Source: Dyadobacter sp. 50-39 (GTDB lineage Bacteria; Bacteroidota; Bacteroidia; Cytophagales; Spirosomataceae). Taken from it: a DNA stretch of 64,000 bases. The DNA is taken from positions 186,001 through 250,000 of the forward strand of contig MKSR01000046.1 in assembly GCA_001898145.1 (NCBI GenBank), written 5' to 3'. Positions 34,761 through 42,036 of this stretch are shown piece after piece. The notes beneath the pieces are model-generated. The model was not told where the DNA came from and searched no databases. It saw nothing but the letters and a program-made list of their open reading frames with translations. The stretch's first letter is position 1; each line of letters opens with the position of its first letter. The position numbers and the translations under genes are program-made.

Positions 34761-36276
34761 ATTCCGTTCTTTCTAGAAGCGTTTTAAGTGTTTCGTTAAT
34801 TCCGTTTTGTGCGATGGATTGGAGATATCCGACGATGGAGCGGTGTGCAGAATCGATTTTGTTCAGGTCACGGCCCCAGATCGACTGTTCTTTCAGAATC
34901 GCCTGCACCATGTCGGGAAGTGACGCCATTTGCCATTTCTGATAAAAGAAGGGCGCTGTTGGATCCTGGATCAGGTATGGGGTGCCGTCGAGACGACCAT
35001 AGTAATTGTCGCCTTCTTTTTTCACGGCTTTCATGAAGTATATGAACACCGCCAGACCGAATGTCATGTGTTCAGGGAGATGGCCATTTTTTGCTTCGTA
35101 GTTCAGATAGGTCGGTATGACCCTGGAAAGGATTTTGGCCGAGTAATTCTGATTGATATTGAACCATTTATGTAAAATATGCGGATTGCGAAAACGGTCT
35201 GCAACCTGTCGGCTGAACGCCAGCGCCACGTCCGGCCGAACCTCATAAGGAATGGCCGTCGCAATTTCATTTTCCATTAAATGCGTAGTAAATGCCGAAA
35301 AGAACGGATCGCTCATCGCTTCCACGACGGTTTTAAAACCACACAAATGCGCCAATCCGCCTCCGAGGGTGTGGGCACCATTGAGCAGGCGGAGTTTGAG
35401 TTCGCGGTAAAGTTCGATGTCCGGTTCAATGATCAGCCCTTCATCGACGCCGTAAAAGCCGATTTTCCGTCGGATGCGCTCATCGCCTTCAATAGCCCAC
35501 AAATGGTAATGCTCGGCGGTGATGAGCAGCTCGTCGCGGTAACCGAGCTCTTCTTCCAGTTCTTTGAGACGCGTTTCGTCCGGCTTGCCGGGTACAATGC
35601 GGTCTACAAGCGAATTGCAGAAAAAGTTGTGTTGCTCGATCCAGTCGATGAATGCACCTTCGAGGCCATTGCGGTGGGCGAGTTCGAGGATAATGGATTC
35701 GAGTTTCTTACCATTATCGGCGATCAGTTCAGTGGGGATAATAACCACTCCAAACTCGGGATTGCCGCTGAATGCGACGTAGCGCGCGTAAAGAAAGGCC
35801 AGCAGCTTGCCGGGGAACGATACCGGAGGCCACTGATAAATGTCGTCCTGCACGAGCTGAATGCCGGTTTCAGTAGTGTTGGAGATCACCAGGCTCACAG
35901 CGGGGTTTTTGGCCAGGTCCAGCACGAGCGACCATTGCGTTTTGGCTGACAGCACGCGGCTGATGGCGGAGGAAATGATATTTTCTTCCTTCGCTTCGCC
36001 ATCCTGAATGCCGCGGGAGCAAATCGTGTAGAGGTTATCCTGTCGCTCGAATGCCTTGGTATCGCCCTGGTCGGTTGATTTCACGACCACGATCCGGCCA
36101 TTGAACGTACCCTGCCGGTTGGCTTTATCGATGAAATAATCGGCCAGGCCGCGGAGGAATGCTCCGGTGCCGAATTGCAGCACTTTTTCCGGCAGCTGGA
36201 ATACAGAGTCGTCAGCCACGACCACGGAGGGCTGGCTTCTGAGCTGCCGAAGGTTTTCCCGGAAGAGATAGCCCAT
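34741..36276 (-). CDS. uxaB: Tagaturonate reductase
   Basis: A 511-residue NAD-dependent mannitol dehydrogenase-family enzyme that interconverts D-tagaturonate and D-altronate. The N-terminal Rossmann domain opens with VLQFGTGAFLRGLADYFID, and the C-terminal helical domain has the family Lys-x-x-x-x-Asn-x-x-His pattern within ELKLRLLNGAHTLGG. The length and FGTGAFLRG motif favour UxaB over mannonate oxidoreductase. It lies 11 bases after the GH105 gene. UxaC and UxaA, the flanking steps, are not in the window. Confidence 0.9.
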   Translation of the reverse strand: MGYLFRENLRQLRSQPSVVVADDSVFQLPEKVLQFGTGAFLRGLADYFIDKANRQGTFNGRIVVVKSTDQGDTKAFERQDNLYTICSRGIQDGEAKEENIISSAISRVLSAKTQWSLVLDLAKNPAVSLVISNTTETGIQLVQDDIYQWPPVSFPGKLLAFLYARYVAFSGNPEFGVVIIPTELIADNGKKLESIILELAHRNGLEGAFIDWIEQHNFFCNSLVDRIVPGKPDETRLKELEEELGYRDELLITAEHYHLWAIEGDERIRRKIGFYGVDEGLIIEPDIELYRELKLRLLNGAHTLGGGLAHLCGFKTVVEAMSDPFFSAFTTHLMENEIATAIPYEVRPDVALAFSRQVADRFRNPHILHKWFNINQNYSAKILSRVIPTYLNYEAKNGHLPEHMTFGLAVFIYFMKAVKKEGDNYYGRLDGTPYLIQDPTAPFFYQKWQMASLPDMVQAILKEQSIWGRDLNKIDSAHRSIVGYLQSIAQNGINETLKTLLERTEYALSQS

Positions 36277-36287
36277 AACAATGAGAT

Positions 36288-38225
36288 TTACTTTTTAACA
36301 ACCTGTTTCAACAACCAACCGGCGAGGTCTTTACCCGCTTCGAAATTTTCAAAGCTGGTATCGATCCTCCTGCCGTCAACATATTCATTGTAAAGCCACG
36401 GATCGCCCACGGCGAACACGGTTCCCTTACCGTATCTCGAAATTCCGAAAATGATATCGCCCTGATCGGTCAGCAATGGTTTCGCGGGCGGTGTGAGCCG
36501 AAGCGGGGAAAGTTCTTTGATGTAAATTTTTCCTGTGTGCGGAAAAACGGACTTCGCTTCGGCCGGGATCATCAGTCTGCCCTGCTCGAACTGCGTGCCT
36601 TGTACCATGTTGCGGTTTTTGCTCGTAAACTGAATGCCGAATTTTGCCGCCAGCCGGTTGAAACGGGGTATCTCGCAGTTGGCCGTATCGTTCGCCATCA
36701 GTACCAGCACGCCGCCCGCTTTCACCCACTTTTCGATTTCAGCAATGGATTGATCATCAATGAAATGCGGCTCGGGCGTTTCCTTTTTAGTGTCCGGGTC
36801 GACGATGATGTAAACATCCACGCCTTTCAGGTTTGCCGCATTGGGCGAGGTAGGAATGGAAGCCGTTTTTGCACCTAACTCCCGGAAAGTATTACCCCAA
36901 AGCCAGAAACCCGAATGCATGCGGTCTTCCCAGGTGTAGTGAAATTGCTCCGGATTTCCCGTCGGGTCTTTGCGTGTTTCGTGGTTGAAATAATAGTCCA
37001 ACCCCACCGTTTTGCCTTGTCCAACCGCATTCTCTGCTGCAATTTCCATTTCCACACTCGCAAAAATGAACGGCCCTATTCCTTTCAGGTCGTTCTTGCG
37101 AAGGGGCTCGCTGAGGTAATACTCATAGGTGCCGTCGCGGTACGGGTTGCCGCCAAGGCCGCCTACACTCACTGTCTTAGTAAGGCTTAATGTGCCGTTC
37201 GCTTCCTTTTCCACAAAGTTTTGCAGAATACCTTGGTAGCCCTTCTTCGCCGTTGCCACGAATTTTTCGGGAATGTAGCCCATGCGTGCACCTTTCGCCA
37301 GCGCATACACGAACATGCACGAGGCCGATGCTTCGAGGTAGTTTCCTGCCCGTGTGCCTTGGTCGATCACCTGGTACCACGCGCCGGATGCCGGGTCCTG
37401 GTATTTTGCCAACACGGGAGCCAGCCGTTGTAAATAACCTATCAGTTGTGCTCGTCCCGGATGCTGCGCAGGCAGGTAATCGAGCACATCCACGAGGGCG
37501 ATGGCATACCAGCCGATGGCCCGTGCCCAAAAACTGGGCGAGCGACCGGTCTTTTTATCCGCCCATTTCTGCTCGCGGCTCTCGTCGTAGGCATGATAAA
37601 CCAATCCTGTCTTTTCATCGACAGCATGTTTCTCAATCAATGCGAATTGCTTCACAATGTCGTCGAAATGCTCCGGGTGATGGAAAATGGCGCTGTACTC
37701 GGCTGCGAACGGCTCTCCCATGAATAGGCCGTCGAGCCACATTTGATTGGGATAGCGTTTTTTGTGCCAATATCCGCCTTCTTTGGTACGGGGCTGCTCT
37801 TCGAGCTGTTTCCAAAGCAGGTCGGCGGCTTTTTTGTATTTGTCCTTATCGGGTTGCGATTGCTGGTATAAGGTCAGCAAGGCCCTACCCGGAGGGATGT
37901 TATCAATATTGTACTCGTCTGCCCGGTAGGTCCGGATACTGCCGTCGGGGCGCACATACTGGTCGATGTCTTTCCGGATGTATTCGAAATACTTGCCTTC
38001 GCCGGTCCGGTACCACACTTTTTCGATGGCTTTCAGCATTAACCCCTGCTCGTAGTCCCATTTGGTAGCCGTGTTTTTGCCTACCAGGATCGAGTCTTTA
38101 TGATTAGCTATAAAGGAATCGGCCATTTGGCGGGATAGCGGCAACTCCTGAGCAAACGACCAGGTAGTGACGAGGCTGGCGACCCAGAGTGGAAACTGAC
38201 GGAAGCGAGGTAGAGAAAGAGCCAT
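36288..38225 (-). CDS. Unsaturated rhamnogalacturonyl hydrolase (GH105) fused to a DUF4350 domain
   Basis: A 645-residue exported protein. A signal peptide (ending near TWSFAQ) precedes an (alpha/alpha)6 barrel of the GH88/GH105 family (residues about 30-380): WDYEQGLMLKAIEKVW, MWLDGLFMGEPFAAEYS with the likely catalytic Asp, and FWARAIGWYAIALVDVLDYL. From about residue 440 a second domain resembles DUF4350 (glutamine amidotransferase-like fold; GVDVYIIVDPDTK, GGVLVLMANDTAN, ISRYGKGTVFAVGDPWL). The first domain removes unsaturated galacturonate from rhamnogalacturonan oligosaccharides. The second has no known role and may bind or pre-process the substrate. Confidence 0.9.
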   Translation of the reverse strand: MALSLPRFRQFPLWVASLVTTWSFAQELPLSRQMADSFIANHKDSILVGKNTATKWDYEQGLMLKAIEKVWYRTGEGKYFEYIRKDIDQYVRPDGSIRTYRADEYNIDNIPPGRALLTLYQQSQPDKDKYKKAADLLWKQLEEQPRTKEGGYWHKKRYPNQMWLDGLFMGEPFAAEYSAIFHHPEHFDDIVKQFALIEKHAVDEKTGLVYHAYDESREQKWADKKTGRSPSFWARAIGWYAIALVDVLDYLPAQHPGRAQLIGYLQRLAPVLAKYQDPASGAWYQVIDQGTRAGNYLEASASCMFVYALAKGARMGYIPEKFVATAKKGYQGILQNFVEKEANGTLSLTKTVSVGGLGGNPYRDGTYEYYLSEPLRKNDLKGIGPFIFASVEMEIAAENAVGQGKTVGLDYYFNHETRKDPTGNPEQFHYTWEDRMHSGFWLWGNTFRELGAKTASIPTSPNAANLKGVDVYIIVDPDTKKETPEPHFIDDQSIAEIEKWVKAGGVLVLMANDTANCEIPRFNRLAAKFGIQFTSKNRNMVQGTQFEQGRLMIPAEAKSVFPHTGKIYIKELSPLRLTPPAKPLLTDQGDIIFGISRYGKGTVFAVGDPWLYNEYVDGRRIDTSFENFEAGKDLAGWLLKQVVKK

Positions 38226-38235
38226 CTGGAATGGG

Positions 38236-38592
38236 TTATGCCTTTGAAATACTTACAAAATCTTCCCGCATCGGCGTGAAAATGTCAACCAGCATACCAG
38301 CGGACAGGCACAATGCGCCATGCACCACGTGCGGAGGTATGTAGTACACATCGCCCTGCCGCAGCACCTGCTTCCGCCCTCCGATCGTGATCTCGAACTC
38401 ACCGCTTTCGACATAGCTCATCTGGGTATGGAAATGGCTGTGCAGCGTGCCGATACCGCCTTTTTCAAATGCCACTTTCACCAGCATGAGGTGGTCGTCG
38501 TAGGCCATAATCTTGCGTTTCAGGCCGCCGCCGAGGTCTTCCCAGGCGATTCCGCTGTCGTCGACAAATTCTTTTGCTTTCAATGCTTCCAT
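38236..38592 (-). CDS. kdgF: KdgF-like cupin, unsaturated uronate ketonisation
   Basis: A 118-residue single-domain cupin. Metal-binding residues appear in HSHFHTQMSYVESGEFE and PPHVVHG, and the Asp and Phe of VDIFTPMREDF match the pattern described for KdgF. KdgF speeds the opening of 4,5-unsaturated monouronate to its linear keto form, the substrate of KduI. Its ATG shares one base with the kduI stop, and kduD and GH105 flank it, so context strongly supports the call. Many cupins look alike, so the symbol rests on context as well as motifs. Confidence 0.78.
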   Translation of the reverse strand: MEALKAKEFVDDSGIAWEDLGGGLKRKIMAYDDHLMLVKVAFEKGGIGTLHSHFHTQMSYVESGEFEITIGGRKQVLRQGDVYYIPPHVVHGALCLSAGMLVDIFTPMREDFVSISKA

Positions 38593-39422
38593 TATCTGAG
38601 ATCGCCGATCAGTACCGGGTCCATGTCTGTATAATCCTTGTTTTCACCCGCCATACCCCAAATGAAGGAGTAATTGGAAGTACCACATCCCGAGTGTACC
38701 GACCACGGCGGCGAGATCACCGCCTGCCGGTTAGCCACCCATAAATGCCGGGTTTCCGAAGGTTCTCCCATTAAATGCAGTACCCTCTGATTTTCCGGCA
38801 CATCAAAATAACAATAGGCTTCCATGCGCCGGTCGTGCACGTGTGAAGGCATGGTATTCCAAACGCTGCCCGTTTGCAGTACCGTAAGGCCCATCACGAG
38901 CTGGCAGCTCTGGATACCTTCCAAATGGACGTATTTATAAATGGTACGGTGGTTCGAAGTTTCCATGCTGCCTACGGTGGCGGGCGTAGCGTCCTCCTTG
39001 GTAAATAACCGCGTCGGATGCGTGTAATGTGCGGGCGAGGAAAGCAGATAGTAGGATGCCGGTTCAGCAGGGTTCAGGCTGGTTAGCAGTACTTCTTTAG
39101 TACCTTTTCCAACATACACACAGCCCAGTTTGCTGACGGGGAAATGCACTCCGTCGGCAATTACTTCGCCGTCGCCGCCAATGTTGATAATGCCGATTTC
39201 CCGTCTTTCCAGGAAGTAGGAAGCTTTTAATGCATCAAACACCGGGATTGCCAGCGGCGTGGCCAGCGGAATGGCGCCGCCGATGATCACGCGGTCGTAA
39301 TGACTGTATACGAAATGGATTTCGCCATCCCGGAATATGTCCTGGACGAGGAAATTTTCCCGCAATGTGTCGGTGTCCATTTGGGCGGTTTCTTTCCGGC
39401 TGCTTTCGAATCGGATTTGCAT
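38592..39422 (-). CDS. kduI: 5-dehydro-4-deoxy-D-glucuronate isomerase
   Basis: A 276-residue cupin-fold isomerase converting 5-keto-4-deoxyuronate to 2,5-diketo-3-deoxygluconate. The start at 39422 (MQIRFESSRKET) gives the normal KduI length; the frame is open further upstream but that part runs into kduD. Zinc-ligand regions are seen in NTMPSHVHDRRMEAYCYFDV (His, His, Glu) and VISPPWSVHSGCGTSNYSFI (His). Its stop overlaps the kdgF start by one base. Confidence 0.95.
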   Translation of the reverse strand: MQIRFESSRKETAQMDTDTLRENFLVQDIFRDGEIHFVYSHYDRVIIGGAIPLATPLAIPVFDALKASYFLERREIGIINIGGDGEVIADGVHFPVSKLGCVYVGKGTKEVLLTSLNPAEPASYYLLSSPAHYTHPTRLFTKEDATPATVGSMETSNHRTIYKYVHLEGIQSCQLVMGLTVLQTGSVWNTMPSHVHDRRMEAYCYFDVPENQRVLHLMGEPSETRHLWVANRQAVISPPWSVHSGCGTSNYSFIWGMAGENKDYTDMDPVLIGDLR

Positions 39423-39466
39423 GATATGCGGCAACTTGTTGAATATCTTTGGGTTAATTGATTTTT

Positions 39467-40237
39467 TTAACGGCCCATCCATCCGCCGTCGACGGTTAAG
39501 ATGGTCCCATGCACGTAGCTTGCGGCTTCGGAGGCAAGGAAAAGGGCAGGGCCCTTGAAATCTTCGGGCAGCCCCCAGCGCCCGGCAGGAATGCGGTCGA
39601 GGATCGACTTTGACCTGACGGGGTCGTTGCGCAGTGCTTCGGTATTGTCGGTATTGATATAGCCGGGCGCGATGGCGTTTACATTCACGCCTTTGCCGGC
39701 CCATTCGTTGGCCAGTGCTTTCACGAGGCCGCCGATGGCACTTTTGGATGCCGTGTAGCCAGGCACATTGATACCCCCCTGAAATGTAAGGAGTGACGCA
39801 GTGAAAATGATCTTGCCCGACCCGCGCGCGATCATTTCCTTTCCCAGCTCACGGGCAAGTATGTACGGAGCGTCGAGATTAATGTTCAGGACCTTGTCCC
39901 AATATTCGTCCGGATGCTCCGCGGCGGGCTGGCGGAGGATGATCCCCGCATTGTTGATGAGAATGTCGATCACCGGGTGGTCTTTTTTGACCTGGCCGAT
40001 AAACTGGTAAAGCATGGCGCGATCGCCGAGATCGGCTTGGTAGGGATAAAAATTCCTGCCCGTTCGCCGGATCGCCTGCCCGGTTTCGTTATCATCCGTA
40101 AATGTCGAGGAAGCGACGCCGATAATGTCCGCGCCGGCTTCGGCGAGTGCTTCTGCCATGGCTTTCCCGATGCCGCGATTGCAGCCGGTTACCAATGCCT
40201 TCTTTCCGGTCAGATCAAAAATACTAGCGGTATTCAT
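39467..40237 (-). CDS. kduD: 2-dehydro-3-deoxy-D-gluconate 5-dehydrogenase
   Basis: A 256-residue SDR that reduces 2,5-diketo-3-deoxygluconate to 2-keto-3-deoxygluconate. The cofactor motif TGCNRGIGKAMAEALA is at residues 17-32, NNAG follows, the catalytic Ser is in IIFTASLLTFQGG and YTASKSAIGG holds Tyr and Lys. It ends in GTILTVDGGWMGR, as is usual for KduD. The first gene of the operon, it starts about 265 bases from the divergent LacI regulator. Confidence 0.93.
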   Translation of the reverse strand: MNTASIFDLTGKKALVTGCNRGIGKAMAEALAEAGADIIGVASSTFTDDNETGQAIRRTGRNFYPYQADLGDRAMLYQFIGQVKKDHPVIDILINNAGIILRQPAAEHPDEYWDKVLNINLDAPYILARELGKEMIARGSGKIIFTASLLTFQGGINVPGYTASKSAIGGLVKALANEWAGKGVNVNAIAPGYINTDNTEALRNDPVRSKSILDRIPAGRWGLPEDFKGPALFLASEAASYVHGTILTVDGGWMGR

Positions 40238-40362
40238 TAATGGGTTTGTGATTTGTCTTTTTCGGGGTATCCGATAATTTTAGCGTCGATTGTAAATAGA
40301 CCCCAGCCAAACGATGTTAGACTGAATAATCAGAAAAATCAAATAACGAATTGTCTTTTTTT

Positions 40363-40377
40363 GTGCAATCGTTATCG
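40363..40377. promoter_or_regulatory. Possible LacI-family operator between kduD and the regulator
   Basis: GTGCAATCGTTATCG has a central CG and partly symmetric arms like LacI/GalR operators. A related CGTTGTC lies a few bases on (40382-40388). The inverted repeat AACGA-TTG / CAATCGTT also spans this region. The match is imperfect. Confidence 0.3.
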
Positions 40378-40502
40378 GGAACGTTGTCAGTTGAGCCGGA
40401 TGATTGTAAATTTTGAGATAAATTGACAGTCCGGTGGAAAGGCACGGAGGGGTAAAGGATATTTTGAAATGAATAATAAGTTGGAATAAACCAATTTTTC
40501 CA

Positions 40503-41537
40503 TTGGAAACCATCACCATCAAGGATATTGCAAAGGCACTGAACCTATCTACTTCGACGGTTTCACGTGCATTGCGAAACAGCTACGAGATTAACCCTGA
40601 GACGAAAAAGCTCGTCATGGAATATGCCGAGCGGATGAACTACCGCCCGAACCCCATTGCGCTGAGCTTGAAAGACAGCAAAAGCAAGTCAATCGGCGTC
40701 ATCATCCCTGAAATAGCGAACCACTTTTTCTCGCAGCTCATCAACGGCATTGAATCCATTGCTTATAACCTGGGTTATCATGTAGTGATCTTCCAAAGCC
40801 ATGATTCCTATGAACGGGAGGTGGCAAATACCAATTACCTCGTCTCCCGCCGTGTGGACGGGTTGCTGGTATCATTGGCAAGTCTTACGACAAACCTCGT
40901 TCATTTCCAGGAACTCATGGAGAAAGGCCTGCCGATCGTCTTCCTCGATCGCGTGCCCAACGACATTGAAACACATAAAGTGGTAGCCGACAACTTCACC
41001 GGAAGCTATGAAGCGACGGAGCACCTGATCCTTTCCGGGCGCAAGCGTATTGCGCACCTCACAAGCCCTATTTACCTGTCGATCACGACGGAACGGCTGG
41101 CCGGTTATAAAAAGGCGCTGGAAGATTACGGCATTCCATTCGATGAGTCGTATGTCAAATATTGTCTTTACGGCGGCAAAATAGAAGCGGAAAACGAAGC
41201 TGCCATAGAGGAGATGCTTGCATTGCCCGAGCCGCCGGATGCCATATTTACGGCCAGCGACCGGCTCACTACCGGCTGCATGTCGGTATTTCAACGGAAG
41301 GGAATCCGGGTGCCGGATGAGATCGCGATCGTCGGTTTTACCAATATCAGCGTGGCCGATTTGCTCAATCCGCCTTTGACCACCGTAATGCAGCCCGCCA
41401 TGGAAATGGGGCAGCAGGCCGTGGAATTGCTGATCCGTTTGATCGAACACCCGCAGAAAACCGACCAGTTCGAAACACGCTCGCTCAAAACTGCATTGAC
41501 GATACGGGCGTCGTCTGTCGGAAAAACCGTAGTTTAG
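40503..41537 (+). CDS. LacI-family transcriptional regulator (TTG start)
   Basis: A 344-residue repressor-type regulator. The HTH (TIKDIAKALNLSTSTVSRAL) begins at residue 4 and the hinge (YRPNPIALSLK) at about residue 48, followed by a periplasmic-binding-like sugar sensor domain. The frame upstream contains a stop at 40470 and no ATG or GTG, so TTG at 40503 is the only standard start that keeps the whole HTH. Divergent from kduD, it most likely controls the uronate operon in response to a pathway intermediate. Confidence 0.9.
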   Translation: METITIKDIAKALNLSTSTVSRALRNSYEINPETKKLVMEYAERMNYRPNPIALSLKDSKSKSIGVIIPEIANHFFSQLINGIESIAYNLGYHVVIFQSHDSYEREVANTNYLVSRRVDGLLVSLASLTTNLVHFQELMEKGLPIVFLDRVPNDIETHKVVADNFTGSYEATEHLILSGRKRIAHLTSPIYLSITTERLAGYKKALEDYGIPFDESYVKYCLYGGKIEAENEAAIEEMLALPEPPDAIFTASDRLTTGCMSVFQRKGIRVPDEIAIVGFTNISVADLLNPPLTTVMQPAMEMGQQAVELLIRLIEHPQKTDQFETRSLKTALTIRASSVGKTVV

Positions 41538-41557
41538 GGGGAAAAACGGCATTACGG

Positions 41558-42034
41558 ATGATCAGCCTGCGCATTGATGGAGCATTGTTCAACTACCGGG
41601 TCGCCGGCGTGGCGTTGCTGAATGGGAAGGTGCTGCTGCACAAGACGCCTTCCGATAACTACTGGACGCTCCCGGGCGGGCGCTGTGAGCTGTTCGAGTT
41701 TTCAAAGGACACTTTACAGCGTGAAATGAAGGAAGAAACCGGTATGGACGCCGAAGCCGGGGAAATGCTGTGGGTATCCGAGAATTTCTTTCTGTACAAC
41801 GGCGATAAATACCACGAGGTCGGCTTCTATTTTGCAATGCAGATCCAAAACCTTCCTCACCAAAACGATTTCCTGGGCTCGGAAGGGCAGGAGGAGCTGC
41901 TGTTTCACTGGCACGATGTGGCCGACTTGCATTCAATCCGCATTTACCCCGAGTTTCTCTCCGAGGCATTGGCCAAAAATCCGCTCGAAAAAGGACATTT
42001 CAGCGCAGCCTTCCGCGATCTGGACGCATACTAG
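41558..42034 (+). CDS. NUDIX hydrolase
   Basis: A 158-residue cytosolic pyrophosphatase. The NUDIX box runs from GGRCELFE through LQREMKEETGM (G-x5-E-x7-REUxEExGU), residues about 47-69. It starts 20 bases after the LacI regulator on the same strand, so the two may be co-transcribed. Its substrate (nucleotide or sugar nucleotide) cannot be predicted. It converges on the GH31 gene with two bases between the stops. Confidence 0.9.
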   Translation: MISLRIDGALFNYRVAGVALLNGKVLLHKTPSDNYWTLPGGRCELFEFSKDTLQREMKEETGMDAEAGEMLWVSENFFLYNGDKYHEVGFYFAMQIQNLPHQNDFLGSEGQEELLFHWHDVADLHSIRIYPEFLSEALAKNPLEKGHFSAAFRDLDAY

Positions 42035-42036
42035 CG

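Noticed and set aside
39423..39704. Longer KduI starting at 39704
   Set aside because: The extra 94 residues are basic, overlap kduD and match nothing; the protein has normal KduI length from 39422.
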